The notes below the pieces were generated by a model. The model did not search any database, was not told the origin of the DNA, and saw nothing but the letters and a program-made list of their open reading frames with translations. Shown piece after piece: positions 37,247 through 48,589 of a stretch of 64,000 bases of DNA (position 1 is the first letter of the stretch; the number at the start of each line of letters is the position of its first letter). The translations under genes were made by a program, and so were the position numbers. The DNA is from Periplaneta americana (taxonomy: Eukaryota; Arthropoda; Insecta; Blattodea; Blattidae). Where the stretch lies: assembly GCF_040183065.1 (NCBI RefSeq), contig NW_027185502.1:2655501-2719500 (forward strand). Reading direction: 5' to 3'.

Positions 37247-37345
37247 ATGCCAAGGTGTTGTATGCCCGGCTGCAAATTCAATTACTAGAAAGGAACTTAG
37301 TGGCGATATTTACTTTTCCTTCTGGTGAAGTAACAAAAAACAGGA
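37247..37345 (+). pseudogene. THAP zinc-finger remnant
   Basis: Starts MPRCCMPGCKFNY, the C-x4-C start of a THAP DNA-binding domain, then a stop and frame slip, then VAIFTFPSGEVTKNRSKIKK, which matches the conserved FxFP block. THAP domains occur in several DNA-transposon proteins and their host derivatives. Only the N-terminal half is visible. Confidence 0.6.
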
Positions 37346-37827
37346 GTAAGATTAAGAAAATAGTATTTAAAATTAGCTTACGCGTGTATCCATACGCTTT
37401 TGTAAATTTACATTGCGCTAAATTATTGTAATTCTCTACTGTAAAATGAATAACTTTGATTTGTTATTTCACTCTTTTTAAAGTCTTAATATGTGTCCTT
37501 TACATGACTTTTGATTTTCGCTTTCTATCTCATTCCTAAAAAAATTAAAGCATAAACATTCATTTTACACGGTTGTTTGTACTTTTATTACAATTTTTTG
37601 TTTTCTTTTGCATGATATTTATTCTTTATTTATTGTCAGTTAGTAGATAAAAGTCTTTTGACTCACTGAGTCTCCTCTGGGAATTAGTAAAGCGGAAATA
37701 AATATTAATATAAATTTAAAGTTTAAAAAATATGGATATCATAATAAGAAATTCCCAGTAACTAACAACAATATTAATTCGTTTAAGCTGGAAAATTATT
37801 GGTCACGAATAGACCTAACATGTCAGA

Positions 37828-38163
37828 ATGCGCCAAACTTGCTACACTTACTGCTCCGTGTGGCCGCTTCCATTTAACTCAATGCGGTCTATAATTCCAG
37901 CTACATTTGTTGCAGAAAGTTGCTACAAATGTAGCTGCACGTGTAGCCACCCATGTCGCTACGTGTGGCCACCCAACAGCAGTAAATGTCGCAGAAAAAA
38001 TGGACCCGGACCCATTCGAGTTGCGACACGACCTTGGGATGCGCCAAACTTGCTACATTTACTGCTCCGTGTGGCCGCTTCCATTTAACTCAATGCTGCC
38101 TATAATTCCAGCTACATTTGTCGCAGAAAACTTGCTACAAATGTAGCTCATGTGGCCGTACCC
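37828..38163. repeat. Duplicated right terminus of the Harbinger-like element
   Basis: About 125 bp (ATGCGCCAAACTTGCTACA ... CTGCTCCGTGTGGCCGCTTC ... TATAATTCCAGCTACATTTG) occur at 37827-37955 and again at 38039-38163. Terminal duplication of this sort is typical of subterminal transposase-binding regions. Confidence 0.8.
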
Positions 38164-40294
38164 TTAGCTTTCAAGTTGCATTGTAAAATATGATTTAACT
38201 TAAGCCAGCATAGTAATGGGTAAGGAATTGAAGGTCGCAAATAGTTGGGACTCATATTATGATATGACTAGGAACACCCGTTTTCGCGAGTGATTCTTTT
38301 CACGAATTTCTTCTAATTGATTCAAGAGAGTTAAAATTGTTATAGGTATGAAATGTCTTTGAATGAGCAGAAATTCGTGGAAAAAAATCATTCACAAAAC
38401 TGAGGTTTCCATTAAATTTCATAAATAGCTCCATTCATAAATAAAAATTGAGACATTTCTCTTGCACCAATAATACAGGGGGATTAATTTATGTGAAAAT
38501 ATTCTATATTTCAGTATATGGTTCGTGTGGCCTCGGTATTTTTGTAATATTACGGCACAGTTAATATACACCTACCTACCTGTATTCTATAGTAGTTGTT
38601 TCTAATTCCAAGCTTGCACCTCAGTCTTGACATTTACGTTGAAGCTCAGTTAGTTCAGTAATAGTTTTAAATTTTAATTAAATAAACTTTTAGAAATGTG
38701 TTATATATTTTAAATTTTTTTAGATGAAAAAAATGAGTCTTTAACATCCTCTCCAGCGGCTGAAATTTCCAGAGAATTACTAAACATTTGGCGAGACTTG
38801 GATCTAAGTGAGGGCGAAGATTTTGATTCAGATGATTCATTGAGAGATCCAACATTTACTCTCTCAAAATAAACCGACAAAAGCTCATCTGATACAAATA
38901 GCGACACTATGGTAATTTAATTTAACTATCCCTATAACCTACATACTTCAGTTATAAAATTTAACATATTATGTTGACTTATAATTCAGAAAAAACAACT
39001 TGATTTTATATTATATTTCATATTTAGAAACCATGTAGCTTATGAGGAAGAGATAATGTTGTAACTCATATCCTTTCTATTACAGGTTGGACCTAAAAAA
39101 TTAAAAAAAAGAGAAAAAGTATACCGTACACAAATCACGTACAATCAGATGTTGTTGATGTAGAAGATCGTCGTACTACCACATATGAAAGTCCAATTAA
39201 GGAAATTATTTTGCCAAAAATCACTAACCAAAGCATCCCAAGAGACAATATTGCGGTATGTTATAATTATAATGCAAAGAATCCTACTAATAGACAAGCC
39301 TTAACTATATATGTCTATCTATTTCAATATTACTTCTACTGACATATTCATGATTCCCTTTTTCGATGTTACTAATTTCTTAAGAAAAGAATTATATACA
39401 ATAATGGAATACAATATTTTATTTTGGATCCCAGGTTGATCTCCAACAAATGGAAATGGTACAAGAGCAAGATGCTTCTGATGATGACAGTAAACTACGT
39501 GTACAACACATTGTATTTCACAATTCTACTTATAATATGCCCATTCAGGATGTGAGTGAAGTTGACACAAGCGCAGAACAGACATCGTTTGAAGACTCTG
39601 TGAATGCTGAAATTTCTAAGCAAAATAAAAATAAACATGCAGGAAAGAAAACTAGTCCTGGTAGAAAGTGGAAAAAAAAAAAAAAAATGAAAGTAATTGG
39701 ACGATCAATATTAAAAAAAGGAAAAGGAATGAAGGATCAGAATACAGTTCATCTACAGGAAAAATAATACAAGCAAGACAAATGGGACCAGGTTGCGCCT
39801 TAACATGTAGATATGGTTGCAAAAACAAGGTCACTCATGAAGGCAGAGGAAAAGTTTTCAGTAGATTTTGGAGTCTTTCAGAACACACTAGAAAATGGGA
39901 TTACATTACAAACAACGTAAGAAGAATTGAAAGGAAAAGAACAACAACTGCTTCGCCTAAAGTCTCTAGAAGACAGTTCACTTTTATTTACACTACTTTA
40001 CCTGTTGGCAATGAAGAAAATAGTGTGCAGGTCTGCAAAACGATGTTCCTGCATTCCCTTGGCATAAATGACATGTGGGTGATGACAGCTATGCAGGAAC
40101 TTGATAAAGGAACAGGAATAGTTTCCCCAGATAAACGAGGAAAACACAGAAACCGTGGAAATGCTGTGTCGGAGAGTGTGAAGGATTCCATACGACAACA
40201 TATTTGTTCTTTTCCAGCTGTAGACTCCCACTATATCAGAAAAGATTCTACACGAAAATTTTTGGATGGTGATTTATCCATAGCAAAAATGTAA

Positions 40295-41243
40295 GGAATT
40301 CAACATAGCCTTCTTTTTACCAAAGAAAGACCAATGTGAAGAGTGTAATACTTACAGTATTGCAAGTACAGATGTGAAGCTCAGTTTAGAAGATTCTCAT
40401 GTTGGACATATAAAAAAGAAAGATGTTATACGTGAAATGAAAGAACGTGATAAATTGAAAGCTCAGAATGACAAAAGCGTATGTGCGGCAGTTTTTGATT
40501 TGCAAAAAGTTCTTCAAACCCCTTATTCCGATTACTTCTATTACTTAAGAAAATACTCTACCTACAATTTTACAATCTATGATTTGGGAGAAAATAAAGG
40601 GTACTGTTTCATGTGGCATGAGTCCGTTGCAAAAAGGGGCTGCAATGAAATTGGTAGTTGCCTACTGAAGTGGATAGAAAGAAAGAAGAAAGAAAATGAA
40701 AATATAAAGGAATTCATATTTTTCTCAGATAACTGTTCAGGACAGAACAGAAACAGGTATATTTTTGCTCTTTATTTATTTATAAGCGAGAAGTTCAATG
40801 TTAAAATTACACATAAATTTCTGGAAAAAGGACACACACAAAATGAAGCAGATTCAATACATGCTTTTATTGAACGAAAGAAAAAGGGACGAACAATATT
40901 TACACCTGAACAATGGATAATGCTAGTGAAAATGGCTAAAACAAGTGGAAACCCATACGACGTAACGGAAATGGCACAAAGTGATTTTAAAAACTTGAAG
41001 TCTTTAATCACTGACGAAAAGGGCAACTGGAATTTGACAGAAGAAAAAGAAAAAGTAGTCTGGTTGAAAGTTAAGCAAGTTAGAATTGTTGCAGAATTAG
41101 GAAAGAAGATTTTCATAAAATACAATCATTTTGATGAGCATGAACATAGTATTGACATACAGCACAAAATCAGAGGAAGACGCAAATCTTGGAAGGATAT
41201 CAATCTCAAATGTGCTTACACTCAGTGGCGACTGATTGACTGA
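40295..41243 (+). pseudogene. DUF7869-like catalytic region, open stretch
   Basis: The longest intact part of the gene above: about 310 codons from KEFNIAFFLPKKDQCEECNT to the end. CEEC may bind metal. SDNCSGQNRNRY and HTQNEADSIHAFIE supply the acidic residues expected of an RNase H-like fold. The last residues QWRLID come from the adjoining hAT-like sequence, so the natural C-terminus is lost. Its openness over nearly 1 kb contrasts with the damaged upstream exons. Confidence 0.65.
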
Positions 41244-41640
41244 GGCAAGTGAGGCCGTGCCTCAGTCACTTGGCTTAACTGAAATCAAATTTTGTGTTTT
41301 TATGTAATGTATTAGTTATTTGAATGAAGCATATATCGCTGTAGAAGCATTTGAAAACGTTGATGTATATAGAACTGTTTTGCAGTAAAATTTGTTCCTG
41401 AGGCCGGGATCGCTCGTGCCGGGTCTGGCTTGTGATGTATATAGACCTGTTTTGCAGTAAAATATGTTCCTGAGGCCAGAATCATTTGTGCCGGGTCTGG
41501 CATAATGCATTTCATGTCCTTTCGCGGGCTTTGAGTTTATGCTTAAAACGTTGTAGCTGAGGCACAATTCGTCTGGCCTGGTCAGGTTTCACTCGTCCCA
41601 TCCATGGGCCAGCCTCAAGGGTAGAGTGGGGTGGGAATAG
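41221..41640 (+). mobile_element. hAT-like element end with 72-bp tandem duplication
   Basis: Begins CAGTGGCGACTGATTGACTG followed by AGGCAAGTGAGGCCGTGCCT, matching the CAGTGGCG start of many hAT elements with a GTGAGGC/GCCTCA motif. Inside, a 72-bp unit starting GATGTATATAGA is present twice (41362-41433 and 41434-41505). No matching right terminus or 8-bp target duplication was found. The insertion overwrites the 3' end of the DUF7869-like gene. Confidence 0.5.
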
Positions 41641-42014
41641 CCATTTACAGTTATTACAAACGATAACGAACTTTTCACAAAAATGCGAAGTACGGCACAG
41701 TCAATGCTTTTTCGATCTAGACCAGGCCGTAATGTTTGTTCGGGTTTTCTATTTCAGTGCATGGAGCTCAGTGAAATATTATATTATAACTTTATTGCTT
41801 ATCATTGCTAAGCTTTATTTAGTGTGTGGGAGACCGGCCTTGGTTGTCACACATTTTACAAAAATATTATTTAAAAATATTCTAATAGGATATATATTAA
41901 TCATTTTTACAGAACAGTTAATTCTATCCTTTGGCACCTTAAAATAAAATTATCAAAACACGAGATGAAACAGAAAGTATTAATATTTTATTTTATTTGT
42001 TAAGTGCGAAATGA

Positions 42015-42071
42015 GACAACCAACCCCAGCTCAGGGTTGGTTGTCACATTCACTGGGGTTGGTTGTCACAT
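42015..42071. repeat. Hairpin-forming inverted repeat GACAACCAACCC / GGGTTGGTTGTC
   Basis: Twelve-base arms at 42015-42026 and 42034-42045 around a 7-base loop, with a third copy GGGGTTGGTTGTCACA at 42055-42070 and a weaker CTTGGTTGTCACA near 41839. It probably marks the subterminal or terminal repeats of the adjoining pogo/Tigger-type element. Confidence 0.7.
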
Positions 42072-42440
42072 TGAAAATAAAACCTGAAATAAGATGTTGG
42101 AAGTTTTATACTCAACTATTTAAGAATTATATGGAAGAATTGCATGACTTAGTGTCAATAAATTTTAATACAGAGAACAATAATGTTATAATAATGAAAC
42201 ATTTAACTTATAAATATATGAATATTGATCAAATAAACTACATTTAACGAAATTTCACTGAAATTTGAACAATTTGAATTATAAATTAACAAAAACGTAA
42301 TTGCAGCACAAAAATGACATCTTCTTCATAAGTATACAGGATTATTACTAAGTGAAAATGAAAAAAATGGTATTAATTTTCAGTCTGTTATTTCAAACAA
42401 TGCACAACACGCACAGAATTATTATATTATCCGAAACATA

Positions 42441-44269
42441 CTAATCTGAGTCACAATTGTGGCACACATATATATCACGAAGTCCGGGGTACAGGCTTCA
42501 TGACCCAACCTTTGCAGTCCTGACATTGTATCCACACCTCCTTAGAACGACTCTTTGAATATGGTTCAAGACAAACAAGACAAAAGCATTCATCTTCTTC
42601 ACTTTCTGAATGTAGTTCCACTCTGACTTTCTTGACTTGGCTCTTCTTTGTGAACAAAGTTCTCTTGTTGTTAGCTAATTTATTTTTCTTCCTTTGACTA
42701 ACCTTTTTCCTTTCCTCCAATTTTCTTTTCATGGGAGTGTCAGTTAATATCGCTGTTTCACCTTCCGTATGACACGCCGTTTGTCAGGTTTAGGGCCTGC
42801 TTTAGGGAATGGTCTTAAATCTTTTGACGAAACCACTTTTGTATCACTTTTCCCAGTGGTATTATTTAACGTCTTTGTGACATCAACTGGAAAAGAATCA
42901 GTAAGAACTTCAGAAAGTCTTGCAAGAGCATCAATATCGACTTGAGGTGAGATTGCTTTACCTGGAGCTGTAGGTTCATTTTCTTTTTCTGAGTTTCCTG
43001 TCATTGGCTCATCAATTGGATATTCGCGATCTGTTACCAAACTTGGTGCAAAGTCAGTGTCACTGAAAATATCCCTATTGAATGGCCATATGCCTGTTGT
43101 TCGACACCCTGATTGTATATTTTGGATCGTCATAGCCTGAGGATATGCAGTGGTCAGTATTCCTGGAATATCGTATATTGTCATGCTTTTTCCAGGATTA
43201 CTGACCATCCAAGAATCACACGCTCTGTTAACCACTTTCTTGAGAGGACCGAAAACTGTCCTGTCTAAGGGCTGCAATTTATGTGAATAATGGGTTGGAA
43301 ATGATAACATAACCACTCCATTTTCTTTGGCAAAATCAAGACCAGCTATGCTCAAATATAAGCTGTGGTTATCTAGCAACAGCAAAGAAGGCTTTTGCTT
43401 AGAACATTTACATTAGTCGTAAAATGCTTCAAGAATTGCAGGAAGTCATCCTCATGCATCCAGCCTGATGAATTCGCGGTACCTTTGCTCCCAATTGGTC
43501 CTCCATTCAAGAAGAAATCGCGAAAGTTTACTCTAGGAAAAATAAAAAATGGGGGTATTGAATTTCCTGTTGCAGAGATGACTCCTGCTAAGGTGACCAG
43601 GGTTCCTCTGTCATGGGACACAATAGCCCCAACTTGCTTCCAACCTTCTTGCAACAATCCTGTCTGGAATTTGGAATGTTGTAATTCCCGTCTCATCCAT
43701 ATTCCAGATGTCGTGAGCTTCAAAATGATGGCGTTTCATGACTATGTCTAGGTTGTCAAAGAATTTGTTCACCTGCACTTTATTGAAACCAGTAGCCCTA
43801 GCTACACTTGTCGGCTCCGGGGTTCTCAGTGAAAGTTCCCTGTGCCGTTTCATAAAGGCAGTGAACCAATTTGGGCCAGCAGTTTTATTTTCCTCCAGTT
43901 TTTAGGGACAGATAAATTATTGGCTACTGCAATCTGATATGCCAACGAACCAACTTCCGATACATTTAAACCGAAATAAATATCAGCAGTCTCTAAAAGA
44001 TATTTACACAGATCATTCTCCAGATCATCCGATAGCACCTGTCTGTTTCGGATATATCCGACTAGTTGAAAGAGCACAACAACGTCGTCCTGCAATTCAG
44101 CATCTGAAATTTTTTTGCAATACCTTCCCAGTGTTTTGTAATTTATATTGAAGTCTAGTACAGTCTGTCTGATTGACCTATTCAACAATTTAACTTGCTT
44201 CACCGCTCACAACATTACGTCTGGTGGAGTTTCCCCACAGTTCGTCTTCTTCTTAAAGTCTCTACCCAT
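42441..44269 (-). pseudogene. pogo/Tigger-type transposase with C-terminal PHD-like finger
   Basis: Starts MGRDFKKKTNCGETPPDVM at 44269. A CENP-B-like HTH region follows (RQTVLDFNINYKTLGRYCKK), then FMKRHRELSLRTPEPTS, the DDE_1 core (IWNMDETG, LLLDNHSLYLSIAG, KLQPLDRTVFGPLK) with three Asp, and TTGIWPFNRDIF. A C-terminal finger reads CLVCLEPYSKS, IQCQDCKGW, HEACTPDF, CHNC, with all zinc ligands visible across frames. One TGA near 44210 and about four frame slips break it. The CENP-B HTH plus DDE_1 plus PHD-like layout is common in insect jerky/Tigger-like transposons. Only the 3'-side terminal repeats are recognisable. Confidence 0.85.
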
Positions 44270-45117
44270 GACTTTATGTCTGAAAATACAGACAGACACT
44301 TTATTAAAAATAGGTATGCTGTGAGCTAGTGTGTGATTACAAAATAATTAATTATGTATCTCTTAAAATAGATTCAACATCTTATTTACAAGTAACTATT
44401 CTAGTGTGTTATGCATTACTGACTGAATTAGTAGTACGTTATTTGCTTAGTGATTAAATACATTATATTCTAAGTAACTAGTATTCTATTAAATAAGCAT
44501 GTGACATGTTACCATAGATTAAGATGACTGTAATATTATTGTATCATTGTTAGATTAATGTACACTGACGATGCCATGAATAATTGTATTCCAATGGTTA
44601 ATAAAATATCTATCTGTCTATCTATCTATGTGATAAAGTAGCTAAAATACAAGTTAGACCATTTTAATAGGGAAGCATGGAAAGTAAACAAATGTGATGT
44701 TGTGAAGGAATAAAGTATTAAATATTCTTAAGTCCTTTATTCTGTGTGTGCTCGATTCAAAAAGTACTTAAGACATTTGTTAACACTCTATAAATCCAGT
44801 CAGAAGTCTTAATTGACTTTAACTGTTTTACCAAATTGTAGAGAATTGTTTCCGCTTCCAGAATATATAAAAACCTCATTTTCACAAAAAATTGACTTAA
44901 GACCTTTTTCTCCCGGCCACAGAAATATAAAAAAAGTCGGCACAGCATATCTTGAGGTACTAAGATGCACCTTCAACATTTTTCCCCCGTTACGTGATCA
45001 CCAGCTGAAATCTAGTGCTTTTCCAGCCCCCAGGTTCACTTCACTACTGGCAACACTTTCTTCAACACCCACATGTTCTAGGTATCATGATAGTCATTTT
45101 ATAGTTCCTACGTTGGT
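44270..45117. other. No gene recognised; short (TATC)n at 44606-44629
   Basis: AT-rich. The CTATCTGTCTATCTATCTAT microsatellite follows a poly(A)-signal-like AATAAAATATC and could be the tail of an old retrocopy. No domain seen. Confidence 0.5.
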
Positions 45118-45449
45118 ACTTACTTACTTACTTACAAATGGCTTTTAAGGAACCTGAAGGTTCATTGCCGCCCTCACATGAGCCTGCCATCGGTCCCTAT
45201 CCTGTGCAAGATTAATCCAGTCTCTATCATTATATCCCACCTCCCTCAAATCCATTTTAATATTATCCTCCCATCTACGTCTTGGCCTCCCTAAAGGTCT
45301 TTTTCCCTCAGGCCTCCCAACTAACACTCTATATGCATTTCTGGATTCGCCCATACGTGCTACATGCCCTGCCCATCTCAAACGTCTGGATTTAATGTTT
45401 CTAATTATGTCAGGTGAAGAATACAATGCGTGCAGTTCTGCGTTGTGTA
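45118..45449 (-). mobile_element. LINE family C, copy 2 (3' end only)
   Basis: Minus-strand tail of the same family as 18552-19320: (CTTA)n then CAAATGGCTTTTAAGGAACC, i.e. the shared 3' end. The encoded C-terminus is YSSPDIIRNIKSRRLRWAGH, GRPEGKRPLGRPRRRWEDNI and INLAQDRDRWQAHVRAAMN, open over 93 codons. Homology to copy 3 stops at about 45449, the 5' truncation point. Confidence 0.85.
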
Positions 45450-45489
45450 TCAGTCCTATTCTGAGGCTTATTGTAGGGATTCATAACAA

Positions 45490-45690
45490 GCTGTTTTTTA
45501 TGGTGATGGGTTGTTAGCCCTTTGCCCAACCCCCAAGCTGGAGGACCACCCCTTATCGGCTGTCCACGACTGCTTATTCAATATATTCGCAGCTACCCTC
45601 CATATCTGGAGGCTGTCTCCTCTATCCGCAACCTGAGGACTCGCCATGCCATGGTGATAGGGACTCTTACGTTGGTACACTTGGAATTAT
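45490..45690 (-). repeat. Unclassified interspersed-repeat segment
   Basis: A GC-richer stretch whose minus strand reads MASPQVADRGDSLQIWRVAA and DKGWSSSLGVGQRANNPSP. I recall near-identical peptides in many cockroach gene models, which suggests a high-copy repeat. No domain is assigned. Confidence 0.4.
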
Positions 45691-45964
45691 TAATCAATCT
45701 GGCCCGCTGCTCGATTAAAAATTTCGTTCAAACATAATACTGTATTGTATGTATTTTATATCGCGATTATAATATATTCCGCGAATTGCGAGTTGTACGC
45801 GAAGTTACTATTTCCATCACATCACATACCGTAATACAACTCTGTGGTGTAATTATTATCAGAACTACCGGTATTGTATGTTTCTAGGTAAGTAGAAATT
45901 TTGGAGCTTTACATTGGAGTATTACAATGAAATTAACATTTATTAGAATGTTGACGCTCCAGCT

Positions 45965-46294
45965 CCATCTCACTTGCCGAATACCTCCAGATGCGCAGCA
46001 TCTGCTGTTGAATTAGCCGTGAAAAACAAAGTCAATAAATATGCTCATCTTTTAGACAATTATATCTTTGTCCCCTTTGCTGTAGAGACCTTCGGTCCTT
46101 GGAGTCATGACACTAAAGTTTCGGTATCTCAAATCGGCCAAATTTTGATCTCCATTACTGGTGATCTTTGTTGCACTACTTATTTGCGTCAACACTTCAG
46201 TACTGAAATTCAACGCGGAAATGCAATGAGCGTTTTGGGTACTCTTCCCGAGTTTAGCCCTTTGGACGAATTTTTCTCCTGTAAAATGTATTAA
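45965..46294 (+). mobile_element. LINE ORF2 C-terminal remnant (another family)
   Basis: Open frame of about 106 codons with KYAHLLDNYIFVPFAVETFG, then PWSHDTK, IGQILISITGD, YLRQHFSTEIQRGNAMSVLG. This block (FxPxAxETxG ... TGD ... QRGNA) is the conserved extreme C-terminus of a widespread group of animal non-LTR retrotransposons. It ends TAA at 46292-46294. The upstream RT is absent, consistent with 5' truncation. Confidence 0.65.
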
Positions 46295-47708
46295 GTATTC
46301 CGTATGTAAATATTTGTATTTAGGGTAAAGTTTTATATACCGTATTGTTAAAATTGTTTCAAATTTTCAGGAAATCTGTAGCCATCGAAACTGTAGAGAA
46401 TTTCGAATGTTGTGTTGTATTATGACTCACTATAATTTAATATGTATTAAGATATTATATTACATAGGCATACTTATATTCTAGAATAGTGAAATTTATA
46501 ATTAGGGCCTAGACCTACAGATGATTCTGGTGAGGTAAGAGCATTATTTGAATTTTTAAGCATTAGGCCCTATACATACAGTATTAAAAAATAAATTATA
46601 TGATATAATAATCACATTTTTTTTATCATAATATAAGATATTCTCCAGAGAATCTACATCAAAGAAGGCATGTTTCACTGGCTTATGAGACATGTATACA
46701 GTGATAAACATGTGGTTTTAGTTTGCTTTAATAAATACTTCCAACAATCCATAATAATATACAGGTATTAAATGACTTTTATGTTGAAAGTATTTATAGC
46801 TGGAAACTAAAACCATGTGTTTATCACTAAGTTATCATCTCACAGAAGTCAATGGAACAAAAGAAAATTGTGTCTCCTATGGTGCAGTTATTTTGGAGAA
46901 TTACGTAATATAATTTTACATAACCCTACAAATATTAAGTCTAATGAAGGTGAATTAAATCAAGGTTGAAGTTAGGTTAATGTGTAATTCATATTTTAAA
47001 ATGCAATAACCATTTTATCTTAAGGTTATAACATGTCCAGAAAGAAAGAGTCTGAAGAACTTATAGGCCTACATCAAGAAAGAAAATAACTTACTTTCGT
47101 TACAGAGCAGCTTACAATAAGCAGTGGTTATTCATTCATTCATTCATTCATTCCCATAGATCTTACATGAGCAATGAAGCTTTAATATGTGAAACAAGTC
47201 AAAATTTTACAATATTACAATTACAATTTTTATCAATTTTTATGGTCTTACAATTTAGTAATTTTTTACAAATTTTTATAATTTTGTGCAATTTTTTACA
47301 ATATTTTGGCGAGATGTAGTGAGATGAGGTGAGGTCTGAGGATTCGCCAAAATATTACCTGGCATATGTACAGACAATTGAAGGCTGAAGCAGAATAGGA
47401 AGATATCTGTCAAACCAAAGCGGCTCTAATGACAAGAATTGCAAATCTCTTGTAAGTAGGCCTACCTGTTTTTATAGATAATAGTTGACAGGATCAGTAC
47501 AGATCTTATTCCATAAGGGTGCATCCATGATAGTGTGTTAAAGAATATTTACACATAATTTAACATATGAAGACTTTTCTGCAACCTAATCTAATGCAAC
47601 TTCATTATAAACATGCAACTGAATTTTGAAAAATTTTAAGTTTACTTAGAAATACAAGTCCCAAATAAAATAAAATCTCATCACCGACAAACTTTGGTTT
47701 GTATAAAA
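46295..47708. other. No gene recognised; simple-sequence stretches
   Basis: AT-rich. (ATTC)n at 47128-47153. A stretch at 47205-47310 is built of ACAATTTTT-like variants. GTGAGGTCTGAGGATTCGCC near 47329 resembles part of an insect repeat but is too short to classify. Confidence 0.5.
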
Positions 47709-47727
47709 ATATTCTTGTTAGAAATTA

Positions 47728-48389
47728 CTTACTTACAAATGGCTTTTAAGGAACCCGAAGGTTCATTGCCACCCTCACATAAGCCTGCCATCGGTCCCTA
47801 TCCTGTGCAAGATTAATCCAGTCTCTATCATCATACCCCACCTCCCTCAAATCCATTTTAATATTATCCTCCCATCTACGTCTCGGCCTCCCTAAAGATC
47901 TTTTTCCCTCCGGTCTCCCAACTAACACTCTATATGCATTTCTGGATTCGCCCATACGTGCTACATGCCCTGCCCATCTCAAACGTCTGGATTTTAAGTT
48001 CCTAATTATGTCAGGTGAAGAATACAATGCGTGCAGTTCTGTGTTGTGTAACTTTCTCCATTCTCCTGTAACTTCATCCCGCTTAGCCCCAAATATTTTC
48101 CTAAGCACCTTATTCTCAAACACCCTTAACCTATGTTCCTCTCTCAGAATGAGAGTCCAAGTTTCACAACCATACAGAAGAACCAGTAATATAACTGTTT
48201 TATAAATTCTAGCTTTCAGATTTTTTGGACAGCAAACTGGATGATAAGAGCTTCTCAACCGAATAATAACGCGCATTTCCCATATTTATTCTGCGTTTAA
48301 TTTCCTCCCGAGTGTCATTTATATTTGTTACTGTTGCTCCAAGATAGTTGAATTTTTCCACCTCTTCGAAGGATAAATCTCCAATTTTT
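47728..48389 (-). mobile_element. LINE family C, copy 3, with target-site duplication
   Basis: Minus-strand 5'-truncated LINE: starts at NIKIGDLSFEEVEKFNYLGA (48389) and ends with the shared 3' terminus. One frame slip near 48235; otherwise YGCETWTLILREEHRLRVFE, KSRRLRWAGHVARMGESRNA and GRPRRRWEDNIKMDLREVG are open to 47746. The flanks carry ATATTCTTGTTAGAAATTA (47709-47727) and ATATTCTTGTTTGAAATTA (48390-48408), a 19-bp target duplication with one mismatch, part of which may be microhomology. Confidence 0.9.
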
Positions 48390-48589
48390 ATATTCTTGTT
48401 TGAAATTAAGTAAAAAAAATACGTATTCAGTAATGCAGAAGAATATATTTATTACTGTCCCAAGTACTTCACTGTAAGCTTATTACCATAATCTTTAAGG
48501 CTATAGGAATAATTAAAAAGGAGCATATTATATGTTTACTTGTTCCAGATATAGTTACACCACAGGCATGTATGTATAAGAAGCATTAA

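Larger units (their letters stand above)
35595..38163. mobile_element. Harbinger-like DNA transposon with THAP remnant, in intron 1
   Basis: Terminal inverted repeats of about 50 bp begin GGGTACGGCCACACGAGCTA on the left and end with TAGCTCATGTGGCCGTACCC on the right. They are flanked by a TTA duplication at 35592-35594 and 38164-38166. The 3-bp TTA target and GGG-starting ends fit PIF/Harbinger. The interior has many GCTACATTTGTAGC and GTGTGGCCAC motifs, a possible exon at 35822 (MDYEAKLAFCVLLVYII) and a THAP-like remnant. No intact transposase was found. It lies wholly inside intron 1 (35323-38723) of the DUF7869-like gene. Confidence 0.75.
35223..41243 (+). pseudogene. Intron-bearing DUF7869 / RNase H-like (DDE-type) gene, broken
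   Basis: Exons: 35223-35322 (MERSKRMSRLL... to NFP, donor GTGAGT), 38724-38911 (acidic; SEGEDFDSDDS; donor GTAATT), 39086-39255, then 39435 onward in one long exon. Acceptors end in TTTTTAG, TTACAG and CCCAG, and intron phases (1, 0, 0) fit the joined protein. The long exon has a Cys/basic block (CALTCRYGCKNKV, FWSLSEHTRKWDYI) and an RNase H-like core with EFIFFSDNCSGQNRNRY and FLEKGHTQNEADSIHAFIER, matching DUF7869-type proteins. Damage: TAA in exon 2 (TLSK*TDKS), one base lost in exon 3, a slip in the A-run at 39668-39687, and a gap near 40294 where about 35 residues are missing. The C-terminus is cut by a hAT-like end. Either a transposon gene or a decayed domesticated copy. Confidence 0.7.
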
